This document shows, piece after piece, positions 36,225 through 48,603 of a DNA stretch of 64,000 nucleotides (position 1 is its first letter; every line of letters starts with the position of its first letter). This DNA is from Sipunculus nudus (taxonomy: Eukaryota; Annelida; Sipuncula; Golfingiida; Sipunculidae). The position numbers and the translations under genes were made by a program. The stretch is from positions 19,815,456 through 19,879,455 of the forward strand of contig CM049318.1 of assembly GCA_026874595.1 (NCBI GenBank), written 5' to 3'. The notes below the pieces were generated by a model that was not told the origin of the DNA, ran no database searches, and worked only from the letters and a program-made list of their open reading frames with translations.

Positions 36225-39200
36225 CTGAAATAAAAGGAAATTATAGTTGTTAATCTTTTAATTTGAAACTTTGGATCATCATTTTAAATCATCAGGTGTG
36301 ATCCACGGTAACTTCATGAAGATCCTCTGGTAACCTCGACACCGAGACTGAAACAATAATATAATAACCATGAACACGACTTTATATGTAAATGGAAAGA
36401 TAGATCAAATCATGAAAACAGAGTTACACGTCAAGTCGGGTCATAAAAACGGCCACACGTCAAGTTGTATCATAAACACGATAACACATTTTCACGTAAA
36501 TTCGGATCACAAACACGACCCCACAGTCACACGTCAAGTCGGATCATAATCACGATCACACAGTTACACGTCAAGTCTGACCATAATCACGACCACACAG
36601 TTACACGTCAAGTCGGACCATAATCACGACCACACAGTTACACGTCAAGTCGGATCATAATCACGACCACACAGTTACACGTCAAGTCGGATCATAATCA
36701 CGACCACAAAGTTACACGTCAAGTCGGATCATAATCACGACCACACAGTTAGACGTCAAGTCGGATCATAATCACGACCACACAGTTAGTTGCACGTCAA
36801 GTCGGACCATAATCACGACCACACAGTTGCACGTCAAGTCGGACCATAATCACGACCACACAGTTGCACGTCAAGTCGGACCATAATCACGACCACACAG
36901 TTACACGTCAAGTCGGACCATAATCACGATCACACAGTTACACGTCAAGTCGGACCATAATCACGATCACACAGTTACACGTCAAGTCGGACCATAATCA
37001 CGATCACACAGTTACACGTCAAGTCGGACCATAATCACGATCACACAGTTACACGTCAGGTCGGACCATAATCACGATCACACAGTTACACGTCAAGTCG
37101 CACCATAATCACGATCACACAGTTACACGTCAAGTCGGACCATAATCACGATCACACAGTTACACGTCAAGTCGGACCATAATCACGATCACACAGTTAC
37201 ACGTCAAGTCGGACCATAATCACGATCATACAGTTACACGTCAAGTCGGACCATAATCACGATCACACAGTTACACGTCAAGTCGGACCATAATCACGGT
37301 CACATAGTTACACGTCAAGTCTGACCATAATCACTACCACACAGTTACACGTCAAATCGGACCATAATCACGACCACACAGTTACACGTCAAGTCGGACC
37401 ATAATCACGATCACACAGTTACACGACAAGTCGGATCATAATCACGATCACACAGTTGCACGTGAAGTCGGATCATAATCACGATCACACAGTTGCATGT
37501 CAAGTCGGATCATAATCACGATCACACAGTTACACGTCAAGTCGGATCATAATCACGATCACACAGTTACACGTCAAGTCGGATCATAATCACTATCACA
37601 CAGTTATACTTCAAGTCGGATCATAATCACGATCACACAGTTATACGTCAAGTCGGATCATAATCATGATCACACAGTTACACGCCAAGTCTGATAGTAA
37701 ACACGACCACACAGTCATATGGTAAGAAAGACTAAAATGACAACACAGTTACACGTCAAGCCTGATCCTTAACACGACCACAGGGTTACATGTCAAGACT
37801 GATCATTTACACGACCACACAGTTACACGACAAGTCGGATATTTAACACGACAACCAATTATATGGTGAGATAGATCGTGAACACGACGCCACAGTTACA
37901 CGTCATGTCGGATCGTTAACACGGCCACACGATTACACGTCAAGTCGGATCATAAACGAGGCCACACAGTTAAACGTCAGGTCGGATCATAAACACGACC
38001 ACACAGTTACAAGTCAAGTGAGATTGTAAACACGGCAAAACAGTTGCACGTCAAGTCGGATTATTAACATGACCACACAGTTAAACGTCAAGTCGGATAA
38101 TAAACACGATCACCCATTCATATATTACACCGAATCGTTAACAAAACCCATAGTTATATCTTAAGATAGATCATAAACACGACAACTGAGTTACACGTCA
38201 TGTTGGATCATAAACATGACCACACGTCAAGTCGTATCATAATCACGGCCAGATAATTACACGTCAAGTCGGATGAAAAACAAGGTCACACAGTTACACG
38301 TCAGGTCGGATCAAAGACACGACCACACAGTTACAAGTCAAGTCGGTTCGTAAACACGACCACCATGTTATAGGTAATATAAGACAATAAACACGACCAC
38401 ACAGTTACAGGTCAAGTCGGTTCAATAACACGGCCACACAATTTCACGTCAAGTCGGATCATAAACACGGCCACATAATTCCACGTCAAGTCGGATCATA
38501 AATGCGGCCACATAATTTCACGTCAAGTCGGATCATAAACACGGCCACACCGTTACACGTCAAGTAAGAAAGTCAACACATCCACACAGTTACACGTCAA
38601 GTAAGACATTAGACACGGCCACACAGTTACACGTCAAGTCGGACCATAATCACGATCACACAGTTAGACGTCAAATCGGACCATAATCACGATCACACAG
38701 TTACACGTCAAGTCGGTTAAATCACGATCACACAGTTACACGTCAAGTCGGACCATAATCACGATCACACGGTTACACGTCAAGTCGGACCATAATCACG
38801 ATCACACGGTTACACGTCAAGTCGGACCATAATCACGATCACACAGTTACACGTCAAGTCGGACCATAATCACGATCACACAGTGACACGTCAAGTCGGA
38901 CCATAATCACGATCACACAGTTACACGTCAAGTCGGATCACAAACGAGGCCACACAGTTAAACGTCAGGTCGGATCATAAACACGACCACACAGTTACAG
39001 GTCAAGTCGGTTCATAAACACGACCGCACAGTTACAAGTCAAGTCAGATTGTAAACACGGCAAAACAGTTGCACGTCAAGTCGGATTATTAACATGACCA
39101 CACAGTTAAACGTCAAGTCGGATAATAAACACGACCACCCATTCATATATTACACCGAATCGTTAACAAAACCCATAGTTATATCTTAAGATAGGTCATA

Positions 39201-42200
39201 AACACGACAACAGAGTTACACGTCATATCGGATCATAAACATGACCACACGTCAAGTCGTATCATAATCACGGCCAGATAATTACACGTCAAGTCGGATG
39301 ATAAACAAGGTCACACAGTTACACGTCAGGTCGGATCAAAGACACGACCACACAGTTACAAGTCAAGTCGGTTCGTAAACACGACCACCATATTATAGGT
39401 AATATAAGACAATAAACACGACCACACAGTTACAGGTCAAGTCGGTTCAATAACACGGCCACACAATTTCACGTCAAGTCGGATCATAAACACGGCCACA
39501 TAATTTCACGTCAAGTCGGATCATAAATGCGGCCACATAATTTCACGTCAAGTCGGATCATTAATACGGCCACATAATTTCACGTCAAGTCGGATCATAA
39601 ACACGGCCACACCGTTACACGTCAAGTAAGAAAGTCAACACATCCACACAGTTACACGTCAAGTAAGACATTAGACACGGCCACACAGTTACACGTCAAG
39701 TCGGACCATAATCACGATCACAAAGTTAGACGTCAAATCGGACCATAATCACGATCACACAGTTACACGTCAAGTCGGACCATAATCACGATCACACGGT
39801 TACACGTCAAGTCGGACCATAATCACGATCACACAGTTACACGTCAAGTCGGACCATAATCACGATCACACGGTTACACGTCAAGTCGGACCATAATCAC
39901 GATCACACAGTGACACGTCAAGTCGGACCATAATCACGATCACACAGTGACACGTCAAGTCGGACCATAATCACGATCACACAGTTACACGTCAAGTCGG
40001 ATCATAAACGAGGCCACACAGTTAAACGTCAGGTCGGATCATAAACACGACCACACAGTTACAGATCAAGTCGGTTCATAAACACGACCGCACAGTTACA
40101 CGTCAAGTCGGTTAAATCACGATCACACAGTTACACGTCAAGTTGGACCATAATCACGATCACACGGTTACACGTCAAGTCGGACCATAATCACGATCAC
40201 ACGGTTACACGTCAAGTCGGACCATAATCACGATCACACAGTTACACGTCAAGTCGGACCATAATCACGATCACACAGTGACACGTCAAGTCGGACCATA
40301 ATCACGATCACACAGTTACACGTCAAGTCGGATCACAAACGAGGCCACACAGTTAAACGTCAGGTCGGATCATAAACACGACCACACAGTTACAGGTCAA
40401 GTCGGTTCATAAACACGACCGCACAGTTACAAGTCAAGTCAGATTGTAAACACGGCAAAACAGTTGCACGTCAAGTCGGATTATTAACATGACCACACAG
40501 TTAAACGTCAAGTCGGATAATAAACACGACCACCCATTCATATATTACACCGAATCGTTAACAAATCCCATAGTTATATCTTAAGATAGGTCATAAACAC
40601 GACAACAGAGTTACACGTCATATCGGATCATAAACATGACCACACGTCAAGTCGTATCATAATCACGGCCAGATAATTACACGTCAAGTCGGATGATAAA
40701 CAAGGTCACACAGTTACACGTCAGGTCGGATCAAAGACACGACCACACAGTTACAAGTCAAGTCGGTTCGTAAACACGACCACCATATTATAGGTAATAT
40801 AAGACAATAAACACGACCACACAGTTACAGGTCAAGTCGGTTCAATAACACGGCCACACAATTTCACGTCAAGTCGGATCATAAACACGGCCACATAATT
40901 TCACGTCAAGTCGGATCATAAATGCGGCCACATAATTTCACGTCAAGTCGGATCATTAATACGGCCACATAATTTCACGTCAAGTCGGATCATAAACACG
41001 GCCACACCGTTACACGTCAAGTAAGAAAGTCAACACATCCACACAGTTACACGTCAAGTAAGACATTAGACACGGCCACACAGTTACACGTCAAGTCGGA
41101 CCATAATCACGATCACACAGTTAGACGTCAAATCGGACCATAATCACGATCACACAGTTACACGTCAAGTCGGTTAAATCACGATCACACAGTTACACGT
41201 CAAGTCGGACCATAATCACGATCACACGGTTACACGTCAAGTCGGACCATAATCACGATCACACGGTTACACGTCAAGTCGGACCATAATCACGATCACA
41301 CAGTTACACGTCAAGTCGGACCATAATCACGATCACACAGTGACACGTCAAGTCGGACCATAATCACGATCACACAGTTACACGTCAAGTCGGATCATAA
41401 ACGAGGCCACACAGTTAAACGTCAGGTCGGATCATAAACACGACCACACAGTTACAGATCAAGTCGGTTCATAAACACGACCGCACAGTTACACGTCAAG
41501 TCGGTTAAATCACGATCACACAGTTACACGTCAAGTTGGACCATAATCACGATCACACGGTTACACGTCAAGTCGGACCATAATCACGATCACACGGTTA
41601 CACGTCAAGTCGGACCATAATCACGATCACACAGTTACACGTCAAGTCGGACCATAATCACGATCACACAGTGACACGTCAAGTCGGACCATAATCACGA
41701 TCACACAGTTTCACGTCAAGTCGGATCATAAACAAGGCCACACAGTTAAACGTCAGGTCGGATCATAAACACGACCACACAGTTACAGGTCAAGTCGGTT
41801 CATAAACACGACCGCACAGTTACAAGTCAAGTCAGATTGTAAACACGGCAAAACAGTTGCACGTCAAGTCGGATTATTATCATGACCATACTGTTAAACG
41901 TCAAGTCGGATAATAAACACGACCACCCATTCATATATTACACCGAATCGTTAACAAAACCCATAGTTATATCTTAAGATAGGTCATAAACACGACAACA
42001 GAGTTACACGTCATATCGGATCATAAACATGACCACACGTCAAGTCGTATCATAATCACGGCCAGATAATTACACGTCAAGTCGGATAATAAACAAGGTC
42101 ACACAGCTACACGTCAGGTCGGATCAAAGACACGACCACACAGTTACAAGTCAAGTCGGTTCGTAAACACGACCACCATGTTATATAAGACAATAAACAA

Positions 42201-43036
42201 GACCACACAGTTACAGGTCAAGTTGGTTCAATAACACGGCCACACAATTTCACGTCAAGTCGGATCATAAACACGGCCACATAATTTTTCGTCAAGTCGG
42301 ATCATAAACACGGCCACATCGTTACACGTCAAGTAAGAAAGTCAACACATCCACACAGTTACACGTCAAGTAAGACATAAGACACGGCCACACAGTTTCA
42401 GGTTAAGTCGGATCATAAACAGGACCACACGGTTACACGTCAGGTTGGAACATAAACACGGCAACACAGTTACACGACCATACAGTTACACGTTAAGTCA
42501 GATGATAAAAAACTACCACACAGTTAGACGTCAAGTCGGATTATAAACACTACCCCACAGTTATAAGTCAAGTCGGAACGTAAACACGACCACCCAGCGT
42601 TATGGCAAGTTCGTAAATACTACCCACCTCCGAAATATGTTAAACACGACCATCCATTCATATAATGCATTCGGTTAATTACTAAGTTAATTACTAACTT
42701 GCATCTGTCAATCTTAAATAAAAAAAATAACAGAAAAAAAGTCCACAACAAACCCATGGAACATGACCCTCAGCTGATTCGCTCTACCTGTGATAATAAT
42801 AGGGAAATATTTTATTTATAAACATTTAACTTTGAAAATACAAAAGGAAATTTAACATAAAAAATATTAAAGGAAATATATATTGTAAGCAGTAACCATG
42901 CTTTCCGTGTGCGATATTCTGTTGGTCAACAGGTCCTGCTCTATTCAATGTCTAAAAACTCTCAATCTGTCAGAAATTTGTGGTTATCATTGTGGAAACC
43001 GCATGAATATGAAGGAGAGTATTGTACATATCTTAC
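36225..43036 (-). other. 5' UTR intron of the gene at 34738-36216, 6.8 kb
   Basis: Acceptor TTTATTTCAG at 36225-36226 and type-A donor CGTAG|GTAAGATATG at 43037/43036. More than 90% of the intron is the 37-bp array. The equivalent intron in the duplicate gene is 1,135 nt, so the length difference comes almost entirely from the repeat. If only the type-B exon (45102) is used, the intron would be about 8.9 kb. Confidence 0.7.
36400..42640. repeat. 37-bp minisatellite array, ~165 units, with 1.39-kb higher-order repeat
   Basis: The consensus 'ttacacgtcaagtcggacca' plus 'taatcacgatcacacag' recurs every 37 bp, with variant units (ggatcataaacacgaccac, cggccacataatttcacg). A distinctive block 'cattcatatattacaccgaa' occurs at 38115, 39140, 40535 and 41929; the last two spacings, 1,395 and 1,394 bp, show near-identical long units. 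Units at both margins are more diverged and the centre is homogeneous, the usual sign of recent unequal exchange. There are no spacers, so this is not a CRISPR-like array. Confidence 0.96.
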
Positions 43037-43200
43037 CTACGCATTGGCACCTGGGGCAAAATGGTCGTGCGTTTCTTTGCCTTCTTTGAGATAAAATGAC
43101 TCCCTATCTTAGAGGAGGCTGCTAATCAAACTAGTTGCCCAATTTTGTGTTGAGTTTTTGACCCCCCCCCCCCCCCCCCGGATAACAATATCGACTTTGG
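43037..43200 (-). promoter_or_regulatory. Type-A first exon / promoter region of the duplicate gene
   Basis: Conserved with 18218-18420, including the donor context, 'gactccctatctta' and 'gagtttttgacccc'. A C run of about 17 (43164-43180) interrupts it. The exon's 5' end cannot be placed. Confidence 0.5.
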
Positions 43201-43507
43201 CGCATGTCTCCGAGTTCAAGCAGTTTGTTTAAGGAAAGCTACGCTTTGCTATATAATGTTAAAACAAGATTTCTCTATTGACCTAAATAAAACAGATATT
43301 TAAAATAAATTGCCGTGTAATCAAATTAAATTTATATCTTCTTCCATACTTTGTTGAAAACATCTGACTAAAAAAAGTGTTACTTGCAGAACAATATGAT
43401 ATGTGGAATGGTTTACCAGATAGAATGCTTTTGTGGTCAGATAGATAAGACTGGACTTTGACTGCCTACGATAAATGGGTCTTTAATCACAATATGTCTG
43501 TTGAGCA

Positions 43508-43512
<5 letters not shown>

Positions 43513-43546
<34 letters not shown>

Positions 43547-43608
43547 CGCGTGTATATGTGGAAAGAGAGACAGGGACAGCCTTGGATAGACAGGCATATA
43601 TATACAGG

Positions 43609-43682
<74 letters not shown>

Positions 43683-43683
43683 C
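43513..43683. repeat. Compound microsatellite (GT)n-(TA)n-(GA)n
   Basis: A GT run (43511-43543), TA run (43610-43632) and GA run (43633-43681) lie close together. A (TA)n tract follows at 43825-43897. Open frames rich in repeated Ser-Leu, Tyr-Ile or Thr-His across these tracts are artefacts. Confidence 0.93.
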
Positions 43684-43821
43684 CTGAATACTGGCAGACA
43701 CATAGGGAATTAAAATAACAAATACAAAGCTACCTGACAATATCTTAAGATTTCTATCCCGTTATCCTGTCCTAATCTACGTTATAACTGAAATTTTAAA
43801 TCAAGAAAGACAAACGATAAC

Positions 43822-43894
<73 letters not shown>

Positions 43895-44126
43895 TATTTA
43901 TATTTAACATCAGCACAAACCCTGTACCTGGTTACAATTATTATTAAATTCAACGGTCTAATATTAATATTAGATGACTCTGTGGTTAATTTGAATTAGG
44001 GATTTTTTTCCAGTACTGCTACCTTAAACAATTCTATTTAATTTATTGGACCAAGCAACAAACCGACAGAAAACCATTTTTCACAATGGAGTACGAGCCC
44101 GGGCAATCATGGTCTATTACGCTTTG

Positions 44127-44325
44127 GACCCAGTGGCGGATCGAGGATTTAGAAAAAGGAGAGGTACAAACAAGGAGGACGAATGGCTAATCACAAATCA
44201 AGGTCCCCCGGTTCGGAAAAGGGCGACCCGGGCCGCAATAAAATGGACTAAAGTCTTTAAAAAGTTTGCGACGGCTACAAACCTGGAGGGGAGAGGCCCC
44301 CGGCCTCTGGATTACCTCTAAGACT
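44127..44325. mobile_element. hAT-type terminal fragment
   Basis: CAGTGGCGGATCGAGG at about 44130 resembles the 5' end of Zaphod-like hAT elements, and 'gagaggcccccggcctctgg' downstream is typical of their subterminal G/C-rich sequence. No matching inverted right end was found nearby, so it is either truncated or its partner is diverged. An open frame of 91 codons overlaps it without recognisable protein features. Confidence 0.5.
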
Positions 44326-45101
44326 TGAATTCCAAACAAACATTCGTTAAGCTTAATTGGATACCCGGTTGATTCGGTGCCATATGCAGAAGGGGGAATT
44401 CATCCCAGTGCATGCACTTCTTGCTTTTATAATGATGTTTATCCATGGGTGTCCACTCATGTTGCATTTTCAGTCGTGATTATTATATAAATTATATGTT
44501 TGTGTGTGTTAGCTGTAGATTGTAATTAAAGGTAAGGACATTCTGCTTTTTCGCCGTTCCATAATTTCCCCAACACGTAATTTTTTCATGCTTGCCACAA
44601 CTCTGAAACAACTGATTTTTTGCTTAATCATAAAACATTCATTCTATGGAGTTATATATTTATATACACACACATATATATTATATATATATTTATTTAT
44701 ATTTATCAGCATATGTATATATGTTATCAAATAAAAAAAAGATATAACATTTATAAAAGGGCCATTAAATAGTATATACAAGTGGTATTTACCACCTTTA
44801 AACAATTTTTCCTCTAAACAGGTTCATTATGTTACCTTTTTCAGGCTTTGTTCCTACGTAACGCCTCTGTTTTCCCCGAGTTATACAGCATACCCACATA
44901 TACGAAAGAGATTTACATATCCGAATCAAACAATCTCAAGTACACGAGGCAGGTCCACAGACAACAAGAAAACATTATGTCAAGCAAAGCGGATAACCAA
45001 ATAGGATAATTCAGTGGGAAATTAAGTATGGAGAATTGTTAGTTGCAACACTGATTATACATCGTAACAATACTAAGGAAATGCATACTTCTATTTCTTA
45101 C

Positions 45102-45424
45102 CTGAAAAGTGTTCCAACGTTAACAACAATATACTTGTCGAACTGGCAGGTACTGGTGGTTGCCTCTCCTCTGTGAGTGTTATGATTTACTTGAGTATGT
45201 ATAAAGGTCCTCACGCTTGGGCCGAGTCCCTTATTTAGTATAAGCCCGACGGTGCCAAGCCGATTGTCCGCAATGCAATATCTATACAACGAAAACTGGG
45301 ACAGAGAGACGTACGTGTGTTGATCATTGGTTCTATACAAACTGGTACGTTGGCTGCACGACACGTGGTCTGTGAATGAATAATCATGCAGTCTCACTGG
45401 CGCGTGTCAGAGCTATATTAAAAA
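45102..45424 (-). promoter_or_regulatory. Type-B first exon and conserved upstream block of the duplicate gene
   Basis: Donor ACTTTTCAG|GTAAGAA ends the exon at 45102. The upstream 100 bp align with 20181-20285 (shared 'aactg.caggta.tggtgg.t.cctctc', 'atgatt.act.gagtat'). A further block at 45308-45424 aligns with 20385-20510. It is interpreted as an alternative or principal promoter. Confidence 0.55.
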
Positions 45425-48400
45425 AAAAGATAATTCTTGTTGGTTTAATATTTACTAACACACGAAGCCGTCACGGAACGCTTTAGATCTAAGAAATAAT
45501 CTCTTCATCTATCCTCTTTGGGTCCCAGGTGCTCAACGGGCCAAATAATGCACGGGTGAAGTATGGCTGTGCGTTGGACGCAAGTAAGCTGTTGTTTACA
45601 CACACAGCAGCAACCCGGGAACAGCTACCTTATGGCCTTATGGTTCATATAAACGCACTTGATCACGGGGGGGGGGGGGGATGGGGGGGGGGGGGGGGAA
45701 AGGTGGAGATCCGTGACTGTCTTACGGCAGGTAAAAAAATTCAAGTTTCATTTAGTTCTCCGACGGAATTAAAAGCTTTACCTGTCGTTCTTATTTGTAT
45801 ATATACACAGTCCTTTTATGTATGCATGTGTTTGTGTTATTTATCTGTGGTTTAATGTTTTTGTTGCATTTGATCATTATGAAAAAAATTACATTACAAT
45901 TCTCTTGTTGGAATCGTTAGGCATATACCAATTATCTGGCAATTAAACTATATCTTATCTTGGTATATTCATATAGACTTTTTCTTCTCAATAGAAGGCT
46001 TTTTTATTCCTTATATCCTCTTTCCCATCAAACTATTACTATGGCGTGCTTTATGATGTAATTCGATAAAGGAGAACCGGCTACGGAATGTACGACCTTG
46101 GAAATAAGCTCAAGGTCAAAAATGTATGACAGGTACAGATCTGATATTTAAATGTTCTACAAATGCACATCGAAGTGACAGGAAAGCAGCCGGTCAGACT
46201 AGGAACTGACCATAGAACAGATAGGCGTTAATTTAAGGAGGCTTTTATTTATTTAGACACTAAATCCGACCACTAAAAAGGGAGGCGATTGTTTGAGACA
46301 CTGACTCTCACAGAGGAACTACAGTCAGAATCATAAAACTTAATCTTAAGTGAAATAAATCAGTACGGGAGACCGACAGATACTTACAAAACAAAGTATA
46401 CTGTCTCTTATATAGAAGCCTCAAGAAACACTTCATGTCAAGACAATTATTCAATGTACGTCCGTGAATCCACAATAAAAAATGTTATCCGTGACTTGGT
46501 CAGAAGTCGGAACATGTTCCACACTTTGTCAGGAACATCTGAATATCAGACCTTTAAGCTGTATTATATGTGAAATATTAAAATTTGCGAGGTGTTTTTA
46601 TGGAGGGCTAAATATGTCCGGCCTGCTCTCTGGTTACACGGCCAAACTAGTCTAACGGAGTTTAACCAGGGTCCCGTTTCAGAACCGGCATGGCATTCTG
46701 TACAGAGAGTTATTGATTGACATGTTGCTGATATCACGATATACCGATACACAGGCTATATGCGTATATGGGTCATGCGCAATTTACCTCACAAGGGCCG
46801 TCCTAGGATATACCCCCGACCGCCAACTCCCAACGGCCACTTCATTAAATATTCGCAATATTGAGCACCCTGTGCTCCTTATACGCATGTGAAATACACT
46901 TAATCAGCAATATTTCTCAATTGTTCTGATTTTTTTTAGATATGTACTAGACTTATCCACAAAATTTAAACCGATTCAACCGATATATTAACTGAATTCA
47001 TAAATGGGGGCCAACATGTGTAAAGTATCTATGCCAAAGCATACATTCTAACGTCATATAGGAAAATATAATATGACTTGTAATGATATGTAAAACGCCA
47101 TAATATAATGGGCATAGGGACAACACTCGTATATGGGTCAAACAATATACTGCTATGCCTACAATATAAGTACTATATCTCTCATATAAGTGAATTTGAA
47201 AGCAAACTTGATACAGATTACCTTATTTTTACAGTAGAAATACAGGGCATAATGTGAACCATATACATATATGAAATACACTTTATCAACAATATTTACC
47301 TAGTCTGAATTTTTTCATATACGTTTATTGTGGAATACATTCTGAATATACCCATTAAAATGAAAACAAATCATTTGAAAACATGTTTAAATATCAACTT
47401 ACACTACAGATATAGCCGCTTTCTTGTGTAAAGAAGCTATGCAAATGCATATAATCACACATCTTATGGAAATATATAATATGCGTTTTAATGATGTACA
47501 ATGTGATTTATTTTTACACAATTCTCTTGTGAAACAATATAATTTTATATTTACATATATGGAGGTGTGACGGATAGTATACAAGTCGTCTTTCATAGGT
47601 TTTCGCATGGTTCCATGATTTTTTAAATTTTGAGGCATTGTTAATGAAGCAGAGTCTTATAAAGACTACTCAATCATCGAAGGTTTCCTTTAGGAATCTG
47701 CAATATGATTGGTTCATCAGGAATATATATTTCATATCTCAGAATATTTTCACTTTTTCAAGGAGATCTCTCAAGTAAATTTGGCCGCAGTTCCGAATGA
47801 GCTGTTGTTCACTGAATAATATATTGACACTGACACCGTTATCATTTCTGATGACGTTCACAACCAGTGGACCCTTAATAGGTTTAACTTAGGTTTATCA
47901 ATTATTTATTTATAGCTCACTCCGACCTTCACTATCGTTTAAAATAATATGTGCCTTAAACTGCCCGAGTTATTTATTTATTTATAACAATATTATGCAG
48001 GGTAGCCTGCACCAGAAGAAAACTTCTGTTGTAAGCAGGGCCCTGTTCCATATATAAAGTACAAGACATTTTTTAAACAACGGAATATGACCATGAAATA
48101 AAATAAAATACAAATAACAATACGAATATAAAAGACATACTAAGACAATAAAACTATTACAAAATGACAGATTATACTTTAAAATAAATATATTATCATG
48201 GAGATATCGGTACTAACAGAGGTTAGAACGACTATTCTAACTAAAGCAATCTCGTATAGTGCCAAAACTAAGATACCGCTGCAAGACTAAAAAAGTATGA
48301 ACGTGATATCTTTTTAAAACTCTGCAAATTTGGGGCGCATTTAATGTCCAGGGGAAGGGCATTCCATAGGGTACTGCCTGCATAGAATCAAACAGCATTG

Positions 48401-48603
48401 AAAGATTCATTCCGTGGTTAGGGAAGGATACAGTTATTGTTATGGGTTAAGCGCGTGGAATAATGGTGAATGTCTTTAGCCTTAGCGAACCTATCACATA
48501 GATACGATATTGTTTCCCATTGACAATTTGAATTAAAAAAAACACCTAAAAGGGAACAACTGAGCCTCCCTTTCTAGCTATTCCAAACTGAAAGGTGACA
48601 TTA
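45425..48603. other. No gene recognised; G-run and a ~390-bp direct repeat
   Basis: There is a G-rich run at 45667-45699. Two related ~240-bp stretches (about 46875-47110 and 47260-47500) share 'tgaaatacactt.atca.caatattt', 'tgtgtaaag.a.ctatgc' and 'ggaaatata.aatatg', indicating an old tandem duplication with a period of about 390-400 bp. From about 47998 to 48500 the sequence resembles a dispersed repeat ('ggaagggcattccatagg'); a similar phrase at about 63028 supports this weakly. Confidence 0.5.

Larger units (their letters stand above)
33371..45424. other. Segmental duplication, copy 2 (matches 14061-20510)
   Basis: This holds the same order of elements as copy 1: 3' flank with (TA)n (33903-33957), the 'gcgcgcacgcctcctggtgg' block (34381 here, 15238 there), 175-bp MITE, coding exon, intron, type-A exon region and type-B exon region. 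It differs by the roughly 6-kb minisatellite expansion and by extra material between the two first-exon regions, including a hAT end at 44127. Confidence 0.88.

Noticed and set aside
36400-42640. CRISPR-like array
   Set aside because: Units are contiguous tandem repeats of 37 bp with no unique spacers, in a eukaryotic intron.
44046-44321. 91-codon open frame as a gene
   Set aside because: It overlaps a hAT-type terminal sequence and shows no protein family features.
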